NCBI GenBank assembly: GCA_963739385.1
Contig: CAVUAI010000029.1
Coordinates: 1-64,000, forward strand
Reading direction: 5' to 3'
Length of the DNA stretch: 64,000 nucleotides
Source of the DNA: VAZQ01 sp963739385
GTDB lineage: Bacteria; Pseudomonadota; Alphaproteobacteria; Rhizobiales; Xanthobacteraceae
Positions within the stretch are counted from its first letter, which is position 1, and each line of letters starts with the position of its first letter. The position numbers and the translations under genes were made by a program. The notes under the pieces were generated by a model. That model was not told the origin of the DNA, made no database searches, and saw only the letters and a list, made by a program, of their open reading frames with translations. Below, piece by piece: positions 44,605-52,755 of the stretch.

Positions 44605-45246
44605 ATGTCCGCCGCCGTTTCCCTTGATGCGCTCGATCTCGCTGCTCTCCTGTGTTCCCGCGTCTGCCACGACCTGATCAGCCCGACCGGCGCCATCGTC
44701 AACGGGCTCGAAGTGCTGGAGGAAAAGGACAGCGACGAGGAAACCAAGACCTTCGCGCTCGACCTCATCAAGCGAAGTGCGAGGACGGCCTCGGCGCGCT
44801 TGCAGTTCTGCCGGCTGGCTTTTGGCTCGGCCGGCTCGGCGGGGGCCCAGATCGATCTCGGCAACGCCCAAGCGATGGCGCGCGCCTTCATCGAGGATGA
44901 CAAGACCAGGCTCGGCTGGAACCTGCCGCATGCGTTGTTGCCGAAAAACCGCGTCAAGTTGCTGCTCAACATGCTGATCATCGCGGGACAGACGATCCCG
45001 CGCGGCGGCACGCTCACGGTCGATCCGGTCGGGGACGGGGAGAGCATGGGCTTCCGCATCGTCGCAACCGGTCCCAACGCGCGCATCCCGCACGCCGTCC
45101 CCACCCTGCTCGAGGGCGCGTCCGAGAACGGCTCCGTCGATGCGCACGCGATCCAGCCGTTCTATGCCGGCCTCCTCGCGCGCGCCTGCGGTCTCAAGGT
45201 CAGCCTGAAGCCCGAAGGCGACGCTATCGTCGTTGCAACCGGCTGA
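44605..45246 (+). CDS. chpT: Histidine phosphotransferase of the CckA-CtrA cell-cycle relay
   Basis: 213 residues. N-terminal dimeric four-helix part with the phospho-accepting histidine in LCSRVCHDLISPTGAI near 22, followed by a degenerate HATPase-like domain (VKLLLNMLIIAGQ, then GTLTVDP). ChpT passes phosphate from CckA to CtrA and CpdR and controls replication and division. ctrA lies about 3.5 kb away in this window. Start ATG at MSAAVSLDALD has no better upstream alternative. Confidence 0.93.
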   Translation: MSAAVSLDALDLAALLCSRVCHDLISPTGAIVNGLEVLEEKDSDEETKTFALDLIKRSARTASARLQFCRLAFGSAGSAGAQIDLGNAQAMARAFIEDDKTRLGWNLPHALLPKNRVKLLLNMLIIAGQTIPRGGTLTVDPVGDGESMGFRIVATGPNARIPHAVPTLLEGASENGSVDAHAIQPFYAGLLARACGLKVSLKPEGDAIVVATG

Positions 45247-45266
45247 CGAGCCGTGCAGGACCTGTC

Positions 45267-46433
45267 CTACGCCTTGACAAGCTTGTCCTCGAACCAGCTC
45301 CACATGGTCGCGCAGCCGAGCGTCAGGTAATCGCGCTGACAGTGCTGCGCGCCGCCCTCGTCGGCCGTGAAGACGCGCAACGTCTTGTCTTGTGAGCCAC
45401 ACGCATCGTAGAGCGCCTGGGCATCCTTGAGCGGGATCTGCTCGTCGTCGGCGCCGTGCACCACCAGGAACGGGCAACGCATCTTCTGCACGACGCCGTC
45501 GAGCTTGAACGGCTCGAGCCGCTTCAATGCATCCTCGAGCGTGTCGGCGCCCAGAATCCACATGATGTGATGTCCGGGCACCGAGAGCGAGGCCTTGAAT
45601 TGCGCGTCGATGCGTCGTTTCCACACCGCGTGGTAGTCCCAGATGGCGCCCCAGGCGATGCAGGCGGCGAAGCGCCGCTCAAGCGCCGCGCAGCGCGGCG
45701 CGTAGTAGCCGCCGAGGCTGATCGCGACGACGCCGATCTTCTTCGGATCGACGTCGGGCCGCCGCTCCAGGAAATCGATACAGGCGCTGCCGGCCTTCTC
45801 GTAATCGTGGCGCAGGACCAGCCCGCGGAAGCGGATAGCTTCGCCCGTGCCCGGTCCATCCATGACCAGCACGGAGATGCCGCGTCTGATCAGGTCGGGC
45901 ACGCCGGCGACGTATTGGATTTCCTTGGTGACGTCGAGCCCGTCGAAGAAAACGACGCACGGCGTGCGCGTGGATTTCGCATTCTGGGCGTGGACGAAAT
46001 ATCCCGGCAGGTGTTTTCCCTCGAACGGCACCTCGACAATCTCGATCTTGACGTCGGTGAGGCCGGCGAACTGGTGGAAGCAATCCACCGCGGTGCGATA
46101 GGCATGGAGCGCCTTCTCGTCCTTCGGCGTCCGGAACCGCTCGCCCATCTGGTAGTAGTGGCAAGCGCGCAGATAAAATGCCGCGGCCGAGACCGGATGT
46201 CCCGATGCGCGGAAGCGCTCGCCATGGCCGCGCACCTCGTCGGCGACCCGGACGCACGCATCGAACCAGGCCTCGTCATCTTCCGCGCCCTTGCCCGCGA
46301 GCAGGCGCCCGATCTTGTGTAACTCGCTGATGTCGGCGCCGCCATAGCTGCCGCGGCCGAGCATGTTCACAAAGGCCGCCGACCACCTGTAATTGCCGGG
46401 AAAGTACATGAAATATTTCGGCGTGTCGGACAT
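45267..46433 (-). CDS. Alpha/beta hydrolase, dienelactone/pseudooxynicotine-hydrolase-like
   Basis: 388 residues. An N-terminal helical domain of about 130 residues precedes an alpha/beta hydrolase core with the nucleophile Ser in GVVAISLGGYYAPRCAA near 243, and late Asp and His in VVHGADDEQIPL and EGGAQHCQRD. The helical N-terminus plus hydrolase resembles C-C bond hydrolases acting on ring-cleavage products and the FrsA group. Substrate unknown. Convergent with chpT, stops 20 bases apart. Confidence 0.8.
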   Translation of the reverse strand: MSDTPKYFMYFPGNYRWSAAFVNMLGRGSYGGADISELHKIGRLLAGKGAEDDEAWFDACVRVADEVRGHGERFRASGHPVSAAAFYLRACHYYQMGERFRTPKDEKALHAYRTAVDCFHQFAGLTDVKIEIVEVPFEGKHLPGYFVHAQNAKSTRTPCVVFFDGLDVTKEIQYVAGVPDLIRRGISVLVMDGPGTGEAIRFRGLVLRHDYEKAGSACIDFLERRPDVDPKKIGVVAISLGGYYAPRCAALERRFAACIAWGAIWDYHAVWKRRIDAQFKASLSVPGHHIMWILGADTLEDALKRLEPFKLDGVVQKMRCPFLVVHGADDEQIPLKDAQALYDACGSQDKTLRVFTADEGGAQHCQRDYLTLGCATMWSWFEDKLVKA

Positions 46434-46530
46434 CGGCGCTCCTCCCTTTGCTGTTCATGCCCCGCGCGAGCGGCGGAACTCGTTTGGCCCGCGCGCGCCG
46501 GTCCCGTCCCCGCGCGTGGGCTGCCCCGCA

Positions 46531-47364
46531 TCAATCCCATGCCGGCGCGCGGCCGGAGGGATTCGCGATCCTTCCATTGGGTCGTCTGAGCGCGGCGATC
46601 CGCTGCATCTCGTCCGCGCTCAGCGCAAAGTCGAACACGTTCAGGTTCTCGGCCATGCGCTTAGCATTGGAGGATCGTGGGATCGGAATGATGTTGCCCT
46701 GTTGAATGAGCCAACGTAAGGCAATTTGCGCGAGCGGCCGGCCGTTGCGGGCGGCAATGTCGGCAAGCACTGGATCCTGCAGCAGACGTCCCCGGCCGAG
46801 CGGGCAATAGGCGGTGAAAACTAGGCCGCGCCGGCGGCACGCCTCGAGCAGCTTGGTCTGGTCGAGATGGGCGTGATACTCGGCTTGCAACGTCACCAGC
46901 GGCTCCGGACAGAGCGTGATCGCCTGGTCGAGCAGGGCGATGTTGAAATTGGCGACCCCGATATGCCGCGCAAGGCCTTGCCGCTTCGCCTTGGCAAGCG
47001 CGGCTATCGGCTGCTCGAGCGGAATCTCCGGATTCGGCCAGTGCACGAGCAGGAGATCGACGAAATCGACGCCCAGATTCGTCAGGCTTTCCTCGACCGA
47101 GCGGGCGAAATCATCGGCGCGGAGATATTCATGCGATACCTTGGTGGTCAGAAAAATCTCGTCACGTCGGACTCGGGATGCGCGAATGCCTTCGCCGACG
47201 CCGCGCTCGGTCCCGTATTTCCATGCCGTATCGATGTGGCGGTAGCCGAGCTTGAGCGCGGTTGCGACCGCCTCGACGCAATCGCCCAGGGCGGATGTGC
47301 CGAATCCGATGGCGGGCATCTCGGCGCCGTGCGCGGCCAATTTGGGAACGGAGGGAGAAGCCAT
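46531..47364 (-). CDS. Aldo/keto reductase
   Basis: 277 residues. AKR catalytic tetrad seen: Asp and Tyr in YRHIDTAWKYGTERGVG (about 41-57), Lys in EIFLTTKVSH near 71, His in DLLLVHWPNP near 105. The late IPIPRSSNAKRMAEN is the NADPH-binding segment. Reduces aldehydes or ketones with NADPH; substrate not inferable. Monocistronic. Confidence 0.93.
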   Translation of the reverse strand: MASPSVPKLAAHGAEMPAIGFGTSALGDCVEAVATALKLGYRHIDTAWKYGTERGVGEGIRASRVRRDEIFLTTKVSHEYLRADDFARSVEESLTNLGVDFVDLLLVHWPNPEIPLEQPIAALAKAKRQGLARHIGVANFNIALLDQAITLCPEPLVTLQAEYHAHLDQTKLLEACRRRGLVFTAYCPLGRGRLLQDPVLADIAARNGRPLAQIALRWLIQQGNIIPIPRSSNAKRMAENLNVFDFALSADEMQRIAALRRPNGRIANPSGRAPAWD

Positions 47365-47534
47365 CGGTGCGGGCTGCGGGGGAGGATCGAGCCCCGCACT
47401 TTACGACCCGCGTGCAGACGGTCAATCGCTGTTCACGGCCGACGCTGGACGAAATTGCAGATACGGGCGCGGAGCTCGCAGGCGGCCGGATTGTGCGTTC
47501 GTAACGGAGATCGCCGCCTGTTGCGGATGTGGGC

Positions 47535-48497
47535 TCACCCGCCGGCTTGCATGCCGGCCCCAATCGAGCGGCACGCGAGACAGATCTGCTCGATGTGACG
47601 ATGATCGGTCCCGCAGCAGCCGCCGAGCACGTTGATGTGACCGAATCTGCGTCGCAATTGCCGATATTCGCGGCCGAGCTCGACGGGGTCGCCGGCGTCC
47701 AGGTCCGTCGCCTGGTCGAGTTCGGCATGGCTGCGCTTTGATGCATTGGCGCGAATGCCGCGCACGCGCCGCATCCAATCTTGCTCTGTCAACGCGGCGC
47801 TGAAATGCGTGGGATGCGCGCAATTGATCATGTAATAGGCCGGCGCGCCGTTGGTGGCGCCATCGACCTCCGTGATCGCATCCTGCAAGCTCTGCCCGGT
47901 CGGCAGGCGCCCGTCTGTCTCCAGCGTGAACGAGATTGCGACCGGCATGGCTGCGGCCATGGCCGCCCGCGTGATGCCGATGGCTTCGTTCGCATTGGTC
48001 ATGGTGATTGCCGTCACCATGTCCGCTTCGGTGTCGCGAAAGATGTCGATCTGGCCGGCGTGATAGGCCGCGGCTTCCGCCACGCTCATCACCCGTCCGG
48101 GATCGTAGCCGTCGCCTCGCGGTCCTACGCACCCGCTGATGACCATCGGCGCCGTGCCCTCGTGCGCGTTGCGCAATTCGGCCATGAGGTCGATAGATCT
48201 GCGATTAACGTCGGCGAGCTCGGCCGCCGAGTATCCGAGCTTCTGCGCCCAGTCTGCGCTGGCACGCCAGGTCGGGCTTTCAAAAATGAAGCCCAGGTCA
48301 TGTGCCGCCGCGATGGTAAGATAGCGCCGGTAATAGTCGCGCAGCGCATTGCGCCCTCGCTCGCTCTGCATGAGATCGAAGGCCGCGAAGTACGGCAGCT
48401 CGTGGCCCTCGAGAAAGATGAGTGTGGTCTCGAGCCCGCCGTCGGTAAGAAACAGGTCGTTGGAAAGTTGCGGGAGGTCGGTGCGATGCGCGGCCAT
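47535..48497 (-). CDS. Homocysteine S-methyltransferase-like protein
   Basis: 320 residues. Zinc ligands are the Cys in MINCAHPTHF (about 221) and the CC pair in GGCCGTDHRHIEQI near the end (about 299). The TIM-barrel start FLTDGGLETTLIFLEG matches the family. MmuM-type enzymes move a methyl from S-methylmethionine or SAM to homocysteine. Start set at MAAHRTDLPQ; 14 upstream residues are also open. Confidence 0.9.
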   Translation of the reverse strand: MAAHRTDLPQLSNDLFLTDGGLETTLIFLEGHELPYFAAFDLMQSERGRNALRDYYRRYLTIAAAHDLGFIFESPTWRASADWAQKLGYSAAELADVNRRSIDLMAELRNAHEGTAPMVISGCVGPRGDGYDPGRVMSVAEAAAYHAGQIDIFRDTEADMVTAITMTNANEAIGITRAAMAAAMPVAISFTLETDGRLPTGQSLQDAITEVDGATNGAPAYYMINCAHPTHFSAALTEQDWMRRVRGIRANASKRSHAELDQATDLDAGDPVELGREYRQLRRRFGHINVLGGCCGTDHRHIEQICLACRSIGAGMQAGG

Positions 48498-48646
48498 GTC
48501 GCGATCCTCGGCTCGTCGGTGGCGCGGCACCGTATCCAAGGTGCCTGCTGGCGCAACGCGACAGATGGTCCGAAGCGCTGGTGGGCATGCGCACTGAATA
48601 GCCGCAAGCTATCGACGGCATTTCGAGTTCGGCTCCGGATCAAATG

Positions 48647-48672
48647 AAAACCCCGCCGTGCGGCGGGGTTTT
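48647..48672 (-). terminator. Rho-independent terminator of ctrA
   Basis: AAAACCCCGCC (48647-48657) and GGCGGGGTTTT (48662-48672) form an 11-bp stem with a 4-base loop. Read on the minus strand it ends in TTTT right after the ctrA gene, 50 bases past its stop. Confidence 0.85.
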
Positions 48673-48722
48673 GGAATTTGTCCGAGGGCGGAAGGGCAAG
48701 AGTTGTTCGACTCCGGAATTCG

Positions 48723-49424
48723 TCACGCGGGGATTCTGGCCTCGTCCTCCGACGGCTCGCGCAGCACGTAGCCGCGGCCCCATACCGTCTCGATATAGTT
48801 CTTTCCGTTCGATGCGTTGGCGAGCTTCTTGCGTAGCTTGCAGATGAAGACGTCGATGATCTTGAGCTCCGGTTCGTCCATGCCGCCGTAGAGATGATTG
48901 AGAAACATTTCCTTGGTGAGGGTGGTGCCCTTGCGCAGGCTCAGGAGCTCCAGCATCTGGTACTCCTTGCCGGTGAGATGCACGCGCGCGCCGTTCACTT
49001 CCACTGTCTTGGTGTCGAGATTGACCACCAGGTCGCCAGTCTGAATCACCGACTGGGCGTGCCCCTTGGAGCGGCGCACGATCGCATGGATGCGCGCGAC
49101 CAGCTCGTCCTTGTGGAACGGCTTGGTCATATAGTCGTCGGCGCCGAAGCCGAGGCCCCTGACCTTGTCCTCGATGCCGGCAAGGCCGGTCAGGATCAGG
49201 ATAGGGGTCTTCACCTTGGAAACGCGCAGCGACCGCAGCACCTCGAAACCGGACATGTCCGGCAGGTTCAGGTCGAGCAGGATGATGTCGTAGTCGTATA
49301 GCTTGCCGAGATCGACCCCCTCCTCGCCGAGATCGGTGGTGTAGACGTTAAAACTCTCGGACTTCAGCATCAGCTCAATCGACTGAGCGGTGGCGCTGTC
49401 GTCCTCAATCAGCAATACGCGCAT
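48723..49424 (-). CDS. ctrA: Cell-cycle master response regulator
   Basis: 233 residues. Receiver domain with the phospho-acceptor Asp in DIILLDLNLPDMSG near 51 and Lys in YMTKPFHKDEL near 103. The OmpR-type winged helix has HLTGKEYQMLELLSLRKGT, then KIIDVFICKLRKKL and YIETVWGRGYVLRE. These are near-invariant in CtrA. Phosphorylated CtrA represses replication initiation and activates flagellar, pilus and division genes. The start MRVLLIEDD is taken at the ATG at 49424. A 674-base gap upstream holds its control region. Confidence 0.98.
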   Translation of the reverse strand: MRVLLIEDDSATAQSIELMLKSESFNVYTTDLGEEGVDLGKLYDYDIILLDLNLPDMSGFEVLRSLRVSKVKTPILILTGLAGIEDKVRGLGFGADDYMTKPFHKDELVARIHAIVRRSKGHAQSVIQTGDLVVNLDTKTVEVNGARVHLTGKEYQMLELLSLRKGTTLTKEMFLNHLYGGMDEPELKIIDVFICKLRKKLANASNGKNYIETVWGRGYVLREPSEDEARIPA

Positions 49425-50098
49425 GCCAGTCCCCTTCCTCGCCGCTTCGGGCTCAGGTTGGCACGCCGCAGCGGCGGCCCTCGACAACGCTGTGGGACAA
49501 ACCGGGTCGAAACTCTAACGTCGAAACGCTAACGACGCCTGGTTGACAAACCTGCTTCGAGCCTGCGCGCCCCTTGTGGGGAAATCCGGGCGAATCGCCC
49601 TAAGATATTGCACAGGAGCGGTTTTCTTTCCAAGCGGCATCTCGCTTTCGACTTCAAGTGTCGGCCGTAATCAATCAGAAGAGTCTGCCCCCGCGTCCCA
49701 GCCGGGCAACGGCCCCCTGACGTCCCGCAACGGTGACCTAATCATTAACGACGCGGGTAAACACGAAGTTAAGAACCGGCACGGCGTTGCAACGTCCGAG
49801 CGCTGGCGCCGGCCGAACCGGCTGGGTGGACGGCGTGGTCGCGGGGGCGGCAGTCGATGTGCTTGCTTCGGCCGCTCCGGCCGCGCCGCGGTCCGCCCGG
49901 TAAGAAAGCAGCAACCAGTCTTGCGCAATCTTGGGCAAGGATATCAACGCTTTGAGCGAATCTGGGGCGACCTGGAAACCGAACGCTAAGATTGTCCCGC
50001 CACACTGAACGGAGCTTGGGCCATTCCGCCCAAGGGGGCGTCCGCGTCTTGCTGCGGCGTGCCGCCGCGATGCCGGGCTTCGGGGGAGCACGAGTTCG
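49425..50098. promoter_or_regulatory. ctrA-fliJ intergenic control region
   Basis: 674 bases, no strong gene. A tandem direct repeat of 14 bases lies at 49507-49520 and 49521-49534 (TCGAAACTCTAACG and TCGAAACGCTAACG, 13 of 14 matching), about 83-110 bases ahead of ctrA. A minus-strand frame ending at 49738 (C-terminus VVND) is only weakly protein-like. No exact TTAA-N7-TTAA site was found. Confidence 0.5.
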
Positions 50099-50482
50099 AT
50101 GAAGTCACGCGAGACACTCATTCGCCTGAAGAGGTTTCAGGTCGACGAGCGGCGCCGTCGGGTCGCTCAGATCGAGGCCATGATTGCCGAGTTCGAACGC
50201 ATCAGCGGCGATCTCGACCGCGACATCAAGATCGAGCAGGACCGCACGGGCATTCACGATCCAGGTCACTTCGCCTATCCGACCTATGCCAAGGCGGCGA
50301 TGCAGCGGCGCGAGAACCTCAAGCGATCGGTCGACGATCTGAGAGCGCAGCTCGACGACGCCAAGGCGACGCTGGGAGAGGCGTTCGAGGAGATGAAGAA
50401 AGTGGAACTGCTCGGGGAGCGCGACCAGATCCGGGAGCGGGGAGAGGAGGACGCCCAGTCCCAACTCGCGCGGCCGGCCTGA
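50099..50482 (+). CDS. fliJ: FliJ-type flagellar export chaperone
   Basis: 127 residues, nearly all coiled coil (RETLIRLKRFQVDERRRR at the start, then EAMIAEFERISGDLDRDI and QRRENLKRSVDDLRAQLDD). Size and heptad pattern fit FliJ, which escorts substrates to the flagellar export ATPase FliI. No fliI or other flagellar gene is in the window; the only related neighbour is ctrA. Because coiled coils mimic one another the call rests partly on this context. Confidence 0.7.
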   Translation: MKSRETLIRLKRFQVDERRRRVAQIEAMIAEFERISGDLDRDIKIEQDRTGIHDPGHFAYPTYAKAAMQRRENLKRSVDDLRAQLDDAKATLGEAFEEMKKVELLGERDQIRERGEEDAQSQLARPA

Positions 50483-50702
50483 TCGCGGCCGACGTCAGCC
50501 GAGGCGGTCGGTTCCACGCAACCACGCGCCCGCCCCTGATTGCTGGCTTGACGCGTCTCCGGTGTCGGGGTCAGCTTCAATCGTCGGGAACAGCAGCACA
50601 AATCGGCCTTCGCAGTTTGCGCCCGCTTGACTGCGTTGCGCACCTGTTTAGGCAGTCCGTGGCTGGACTGGTAGACCCGGTAGCGGAGGACCGTATGCCG
50701 TC

Positions 50703-51239
50703 ATGTCGACGCCGGTAGAGATCACCTGGTTGCTCGCAGCCGTCGCCAAGGGCGACGCGTTGGCGTTTGAGCGTCTCTATGGGGCGACCTGCGCCAAACT
50801 TTACGGCGTGGTGCTGCGCATCTTGCGGCGCCACGACCTGGCCGCCGACGTGATGGAAGAAGCCTATCTTGAGATCTGGCGCCGCGCCCGCGAGTTCGAC
50901 CCCGCCTATTCGACGCCGCTTCCATGGATGGTTGCGATTGCGCGGCGCTTGGCCATCGATCTGGCGCGGCGGTCGCCGGCGAGTGATGGGGAGCCGGAGG
51001 TCATCGACGAGAACGAAGGCCCTGCCAGCGTACCCCGGCACCAGCTGACCGACGACCTCAGGCGCCTGCTGACCTGCATCGGACGGCTCGAACCGGAACG
51101 TCAGCGCATGCTGCTGCTCGCTTACTATGGGGCCTTCAGCCGCGAGCAACTCTCGAGCAAGCTCGACATGCCGGCCAATCTGCTCAGGTCTTCGCTGCGG
51201 CGCAGCCTCATCGAGGTCGAGCGATGTCTCAAGACATGA
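50703..51239 (+). CDS. ECF RNA polymerase sigma factor
   Basis: 178 residues. Sigma region 2 holds ALAFERLYGATCAKLYGVV and the core-binding DLAADVMEEAYLEIWRRA; region 4 holds ERQRMLLLAYYGAFSREQLSSKLDMP with a helix-turn-helix. It is of the SigK/ECF group that pairs with RskA-type anti-sigma factors, and the next gene is one. The 3' end overlaps that gene by 16 bases, suggesting translational coupling. The target stress is unknown. Confidence 0.93.
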   Translation: MSTPVEITWLLAAVAKGDALAFERLYGATCAKLYGVVLRILRRHDLAADVMEEAYLEIWRRAREFDPAYSTPLPWMVAIARRLAIDLARRSPASDGEPEVIDENEGPASVPRHQLTDDLRRLLTCIGRLEPERQRMLLLAYYGAFSREQLSSKLDMPANLLRSSLRRSLIEVERCLKT

Positions 51240-52237
51240 GCGATCCCGACCATAACGATGCGCTTGCGGGCGAGTACGTGCTCGGCACACTCGATGCCGG
51301 CGAGCGCGCGCAGACGCGCGCCCTGCTCGGCACCGACCGGGACTTTGCCGTCAAGGTCGAGCTGTGGGAGCGCCGGCTCGGCGAACTGCACTTGATGGTC
51401 GAACCGGTCGAGCCGGACGCCGCGATCTGGATCCGCATCAAGGCAAAACTTCCGGGCGGGCGGCCGCCAGAGCCACAGATGCCCGCCGGTCCGGCTCCCG
51501 AGCCGCAAATGCCCGCCGCGCCGCCGCCCGAGCCGGACCTGCCCGCCACGCCGCCGCCCGAGCCGGAAATGCCATTCGTCCCTGCCGGGGCGGAGCCACC
51601 GAGTCTCGACGCGATCGAGGCTCGCATATCGGAGACGGCCACCGCCCTGGCATCGGGAGGAACGCCGCCCTCAACCTTCGAACCCGTGCCGGCGCCCGCC
51701 GCGGATGTAACCCCAGCACCACTGTCGGATGAAGGCCTGCCGTCGATTTCGAATACAACTCCGATGCCTGCTTCGGAGCTGACGCCAGCGCCGTCTCCGG
51801 ACATGGAGCAAGTCCCCGACACGACGATGCCGCAGTCTCACGACTTCGCTCCGGGGGTCGCTTCGGATGTTGTTGCGCCGTCACCTCCGGAGCCCGCTGC
51901 TGGTGTCGTCGAGCCCGTAGCCGGTGCGCCGGAGGTACCGACGGCAACCCCGGCTGCGGCCCCGGTGCCGGAGACGACGCCGGCCCCGATTGATGGGCCG
52001 ACAAGCGAGGTCGCCATTGCCCGCCGACGACTGCGGCGCTGGCGCGCCCTAGCGATCCTGATGCTGCTCGTCGTTGCGGCTGTTGTCGCGCTGGTCGCGG
52101 CATGGCGGTTCGTGCCTGATCGCGTGCCGCCGATGCTGCGTCCGAACGAGTTGATGCGTCAGCTCGGCATTACCGCTGCGCCCGGCGCACCGCCGCCACG
52201 CCGGGCCGCACCTTCGCTGCCGCAGTTCGACGAGTAG
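51224..52237 (+). CDS. RskA-type anti-sigma factor with Pro-rich linker
   Basis: 337 residues. N-terminal sigma-binding domain (about 8-60: AGEYVLGTLDAGERAQ then VKVELWERRLGELHLM). A low-complexity linker of about 190 residues follows, opening with four PPEPxMPAxP-like repeats at about 80-118. One membrane helix lies near 272-292 (ILMLLVVAAVVALVAAW), then a tail of only about 45 residues. RskA-type proteins usually carry a larger external domain of over 100 residues, so this is short outside and very long inside. It would hold the ECF factor at the membrane and release it by cleavage. Confidence 0.86.
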   Translation: MSQDMSDPDHNDALAGEYVLGTLDAGERAQTRALLGTDRDFAVKVELWERRLGELHLMVEPVEPDAAIWIRIKAKLPGGRPPEPQMPAGPAPEPQMPAAPPPEPDLPATPPPEPEMPFVPAGAEPPSLDAIEARISETATALASGGTPPSTFEPVPAPAADVTPAPLSDEGLPSISNTTPMPASELTPAPSPDMEQVPDTTMPQSHDFAPGVASDVVAPSPPEPAAGVVEPVAGAPEVPTATPAAAPVPETTPAPIDGPTSEVAIARRRLRRWRALAILMLLVVAAVVALVAAWRFVPDRVPPMLRPNELMRQLGITAAPGAPPPRRAAPSLPQFDE

Positions 52238-52439
52238 GCTCACGAATCCGCGTCGCGATCGGGTTCACAACAACCAAGGCCGGCGCCCAGTTCGCCCGCT
52301 TATGGTGAATTACGCCGCACAATCGCAATTTGCTCGGCGCTGCAGCAACATTTTGGCGGCGCACCATGAGCTTGTGTGCTGGACTGTCGCTCGTCCGCGT
52401 GAGATACCGACAGCAATAATAAAGCGTGGGAGGTGCGAT

Positions 52440-52679
52440 ATGGCGGTCATATGGGACGCAAATCTCGACCCCGACCTCGCCGGGCTCGTCGATGCTGCCT
52501 TCGATAAATCATGGCGGTTCGTCAACACCGATCCCCAACTTGCACATCGCGATCGCGATGAGATGCGCGTCCGGCTGGCCAAGAACCTGGCGCGCTTGGC
52601 GCGGGACGGAGAGCGCGACGTGTGGCGGCTCGCCAACGGCGCGATCGGTCAATTGCGGCGTGAACGTCGCGCCGCCTGA
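52440..52679 (+). CDS. Small conserved hypothetical protein, 79 aa
   Basis: GGGAGG lies 8 bases ahead of the ATG. The product (MAVIWDANLDPDLAGLVDA, then KSWRFVNTDPQLAHRDRDE, then a basic tail ending LRRERRAA) is soluble, helical and highly charged. No known domain is recognised. Well-formed start and codon use support a gene. Confidence 0.6.
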   Translation: MAVIWDANLDPDLAGLVDAAFDKSWRFVNTDPQLAHRDRDEMRVRLAKNLARLARDGERDVWRLANGAIGQLRRERRAA

Positions 52680-52755
52680 TCAGTGCATCGCTTCTACACT
52701 TGCCGTCCTTCTCTCTCACCCGCACGGCGACGGGCCGGGGCGGGGAAAGAGTTCG

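Noticed and set aside
49738..50121. Minus-strand gene ending VVND between ctrA and fliJ
   Set aside because: Its natural-looking C-terminus is suggestive, but the start overlaps the fliJ start, there is no ribosome site and no family likeness.
51460..51580. Tandem DNA repeats in the anti-sigma gene
   Set aside because: They are the coding sequence of PPEP-type protein repeats, not a separate element.
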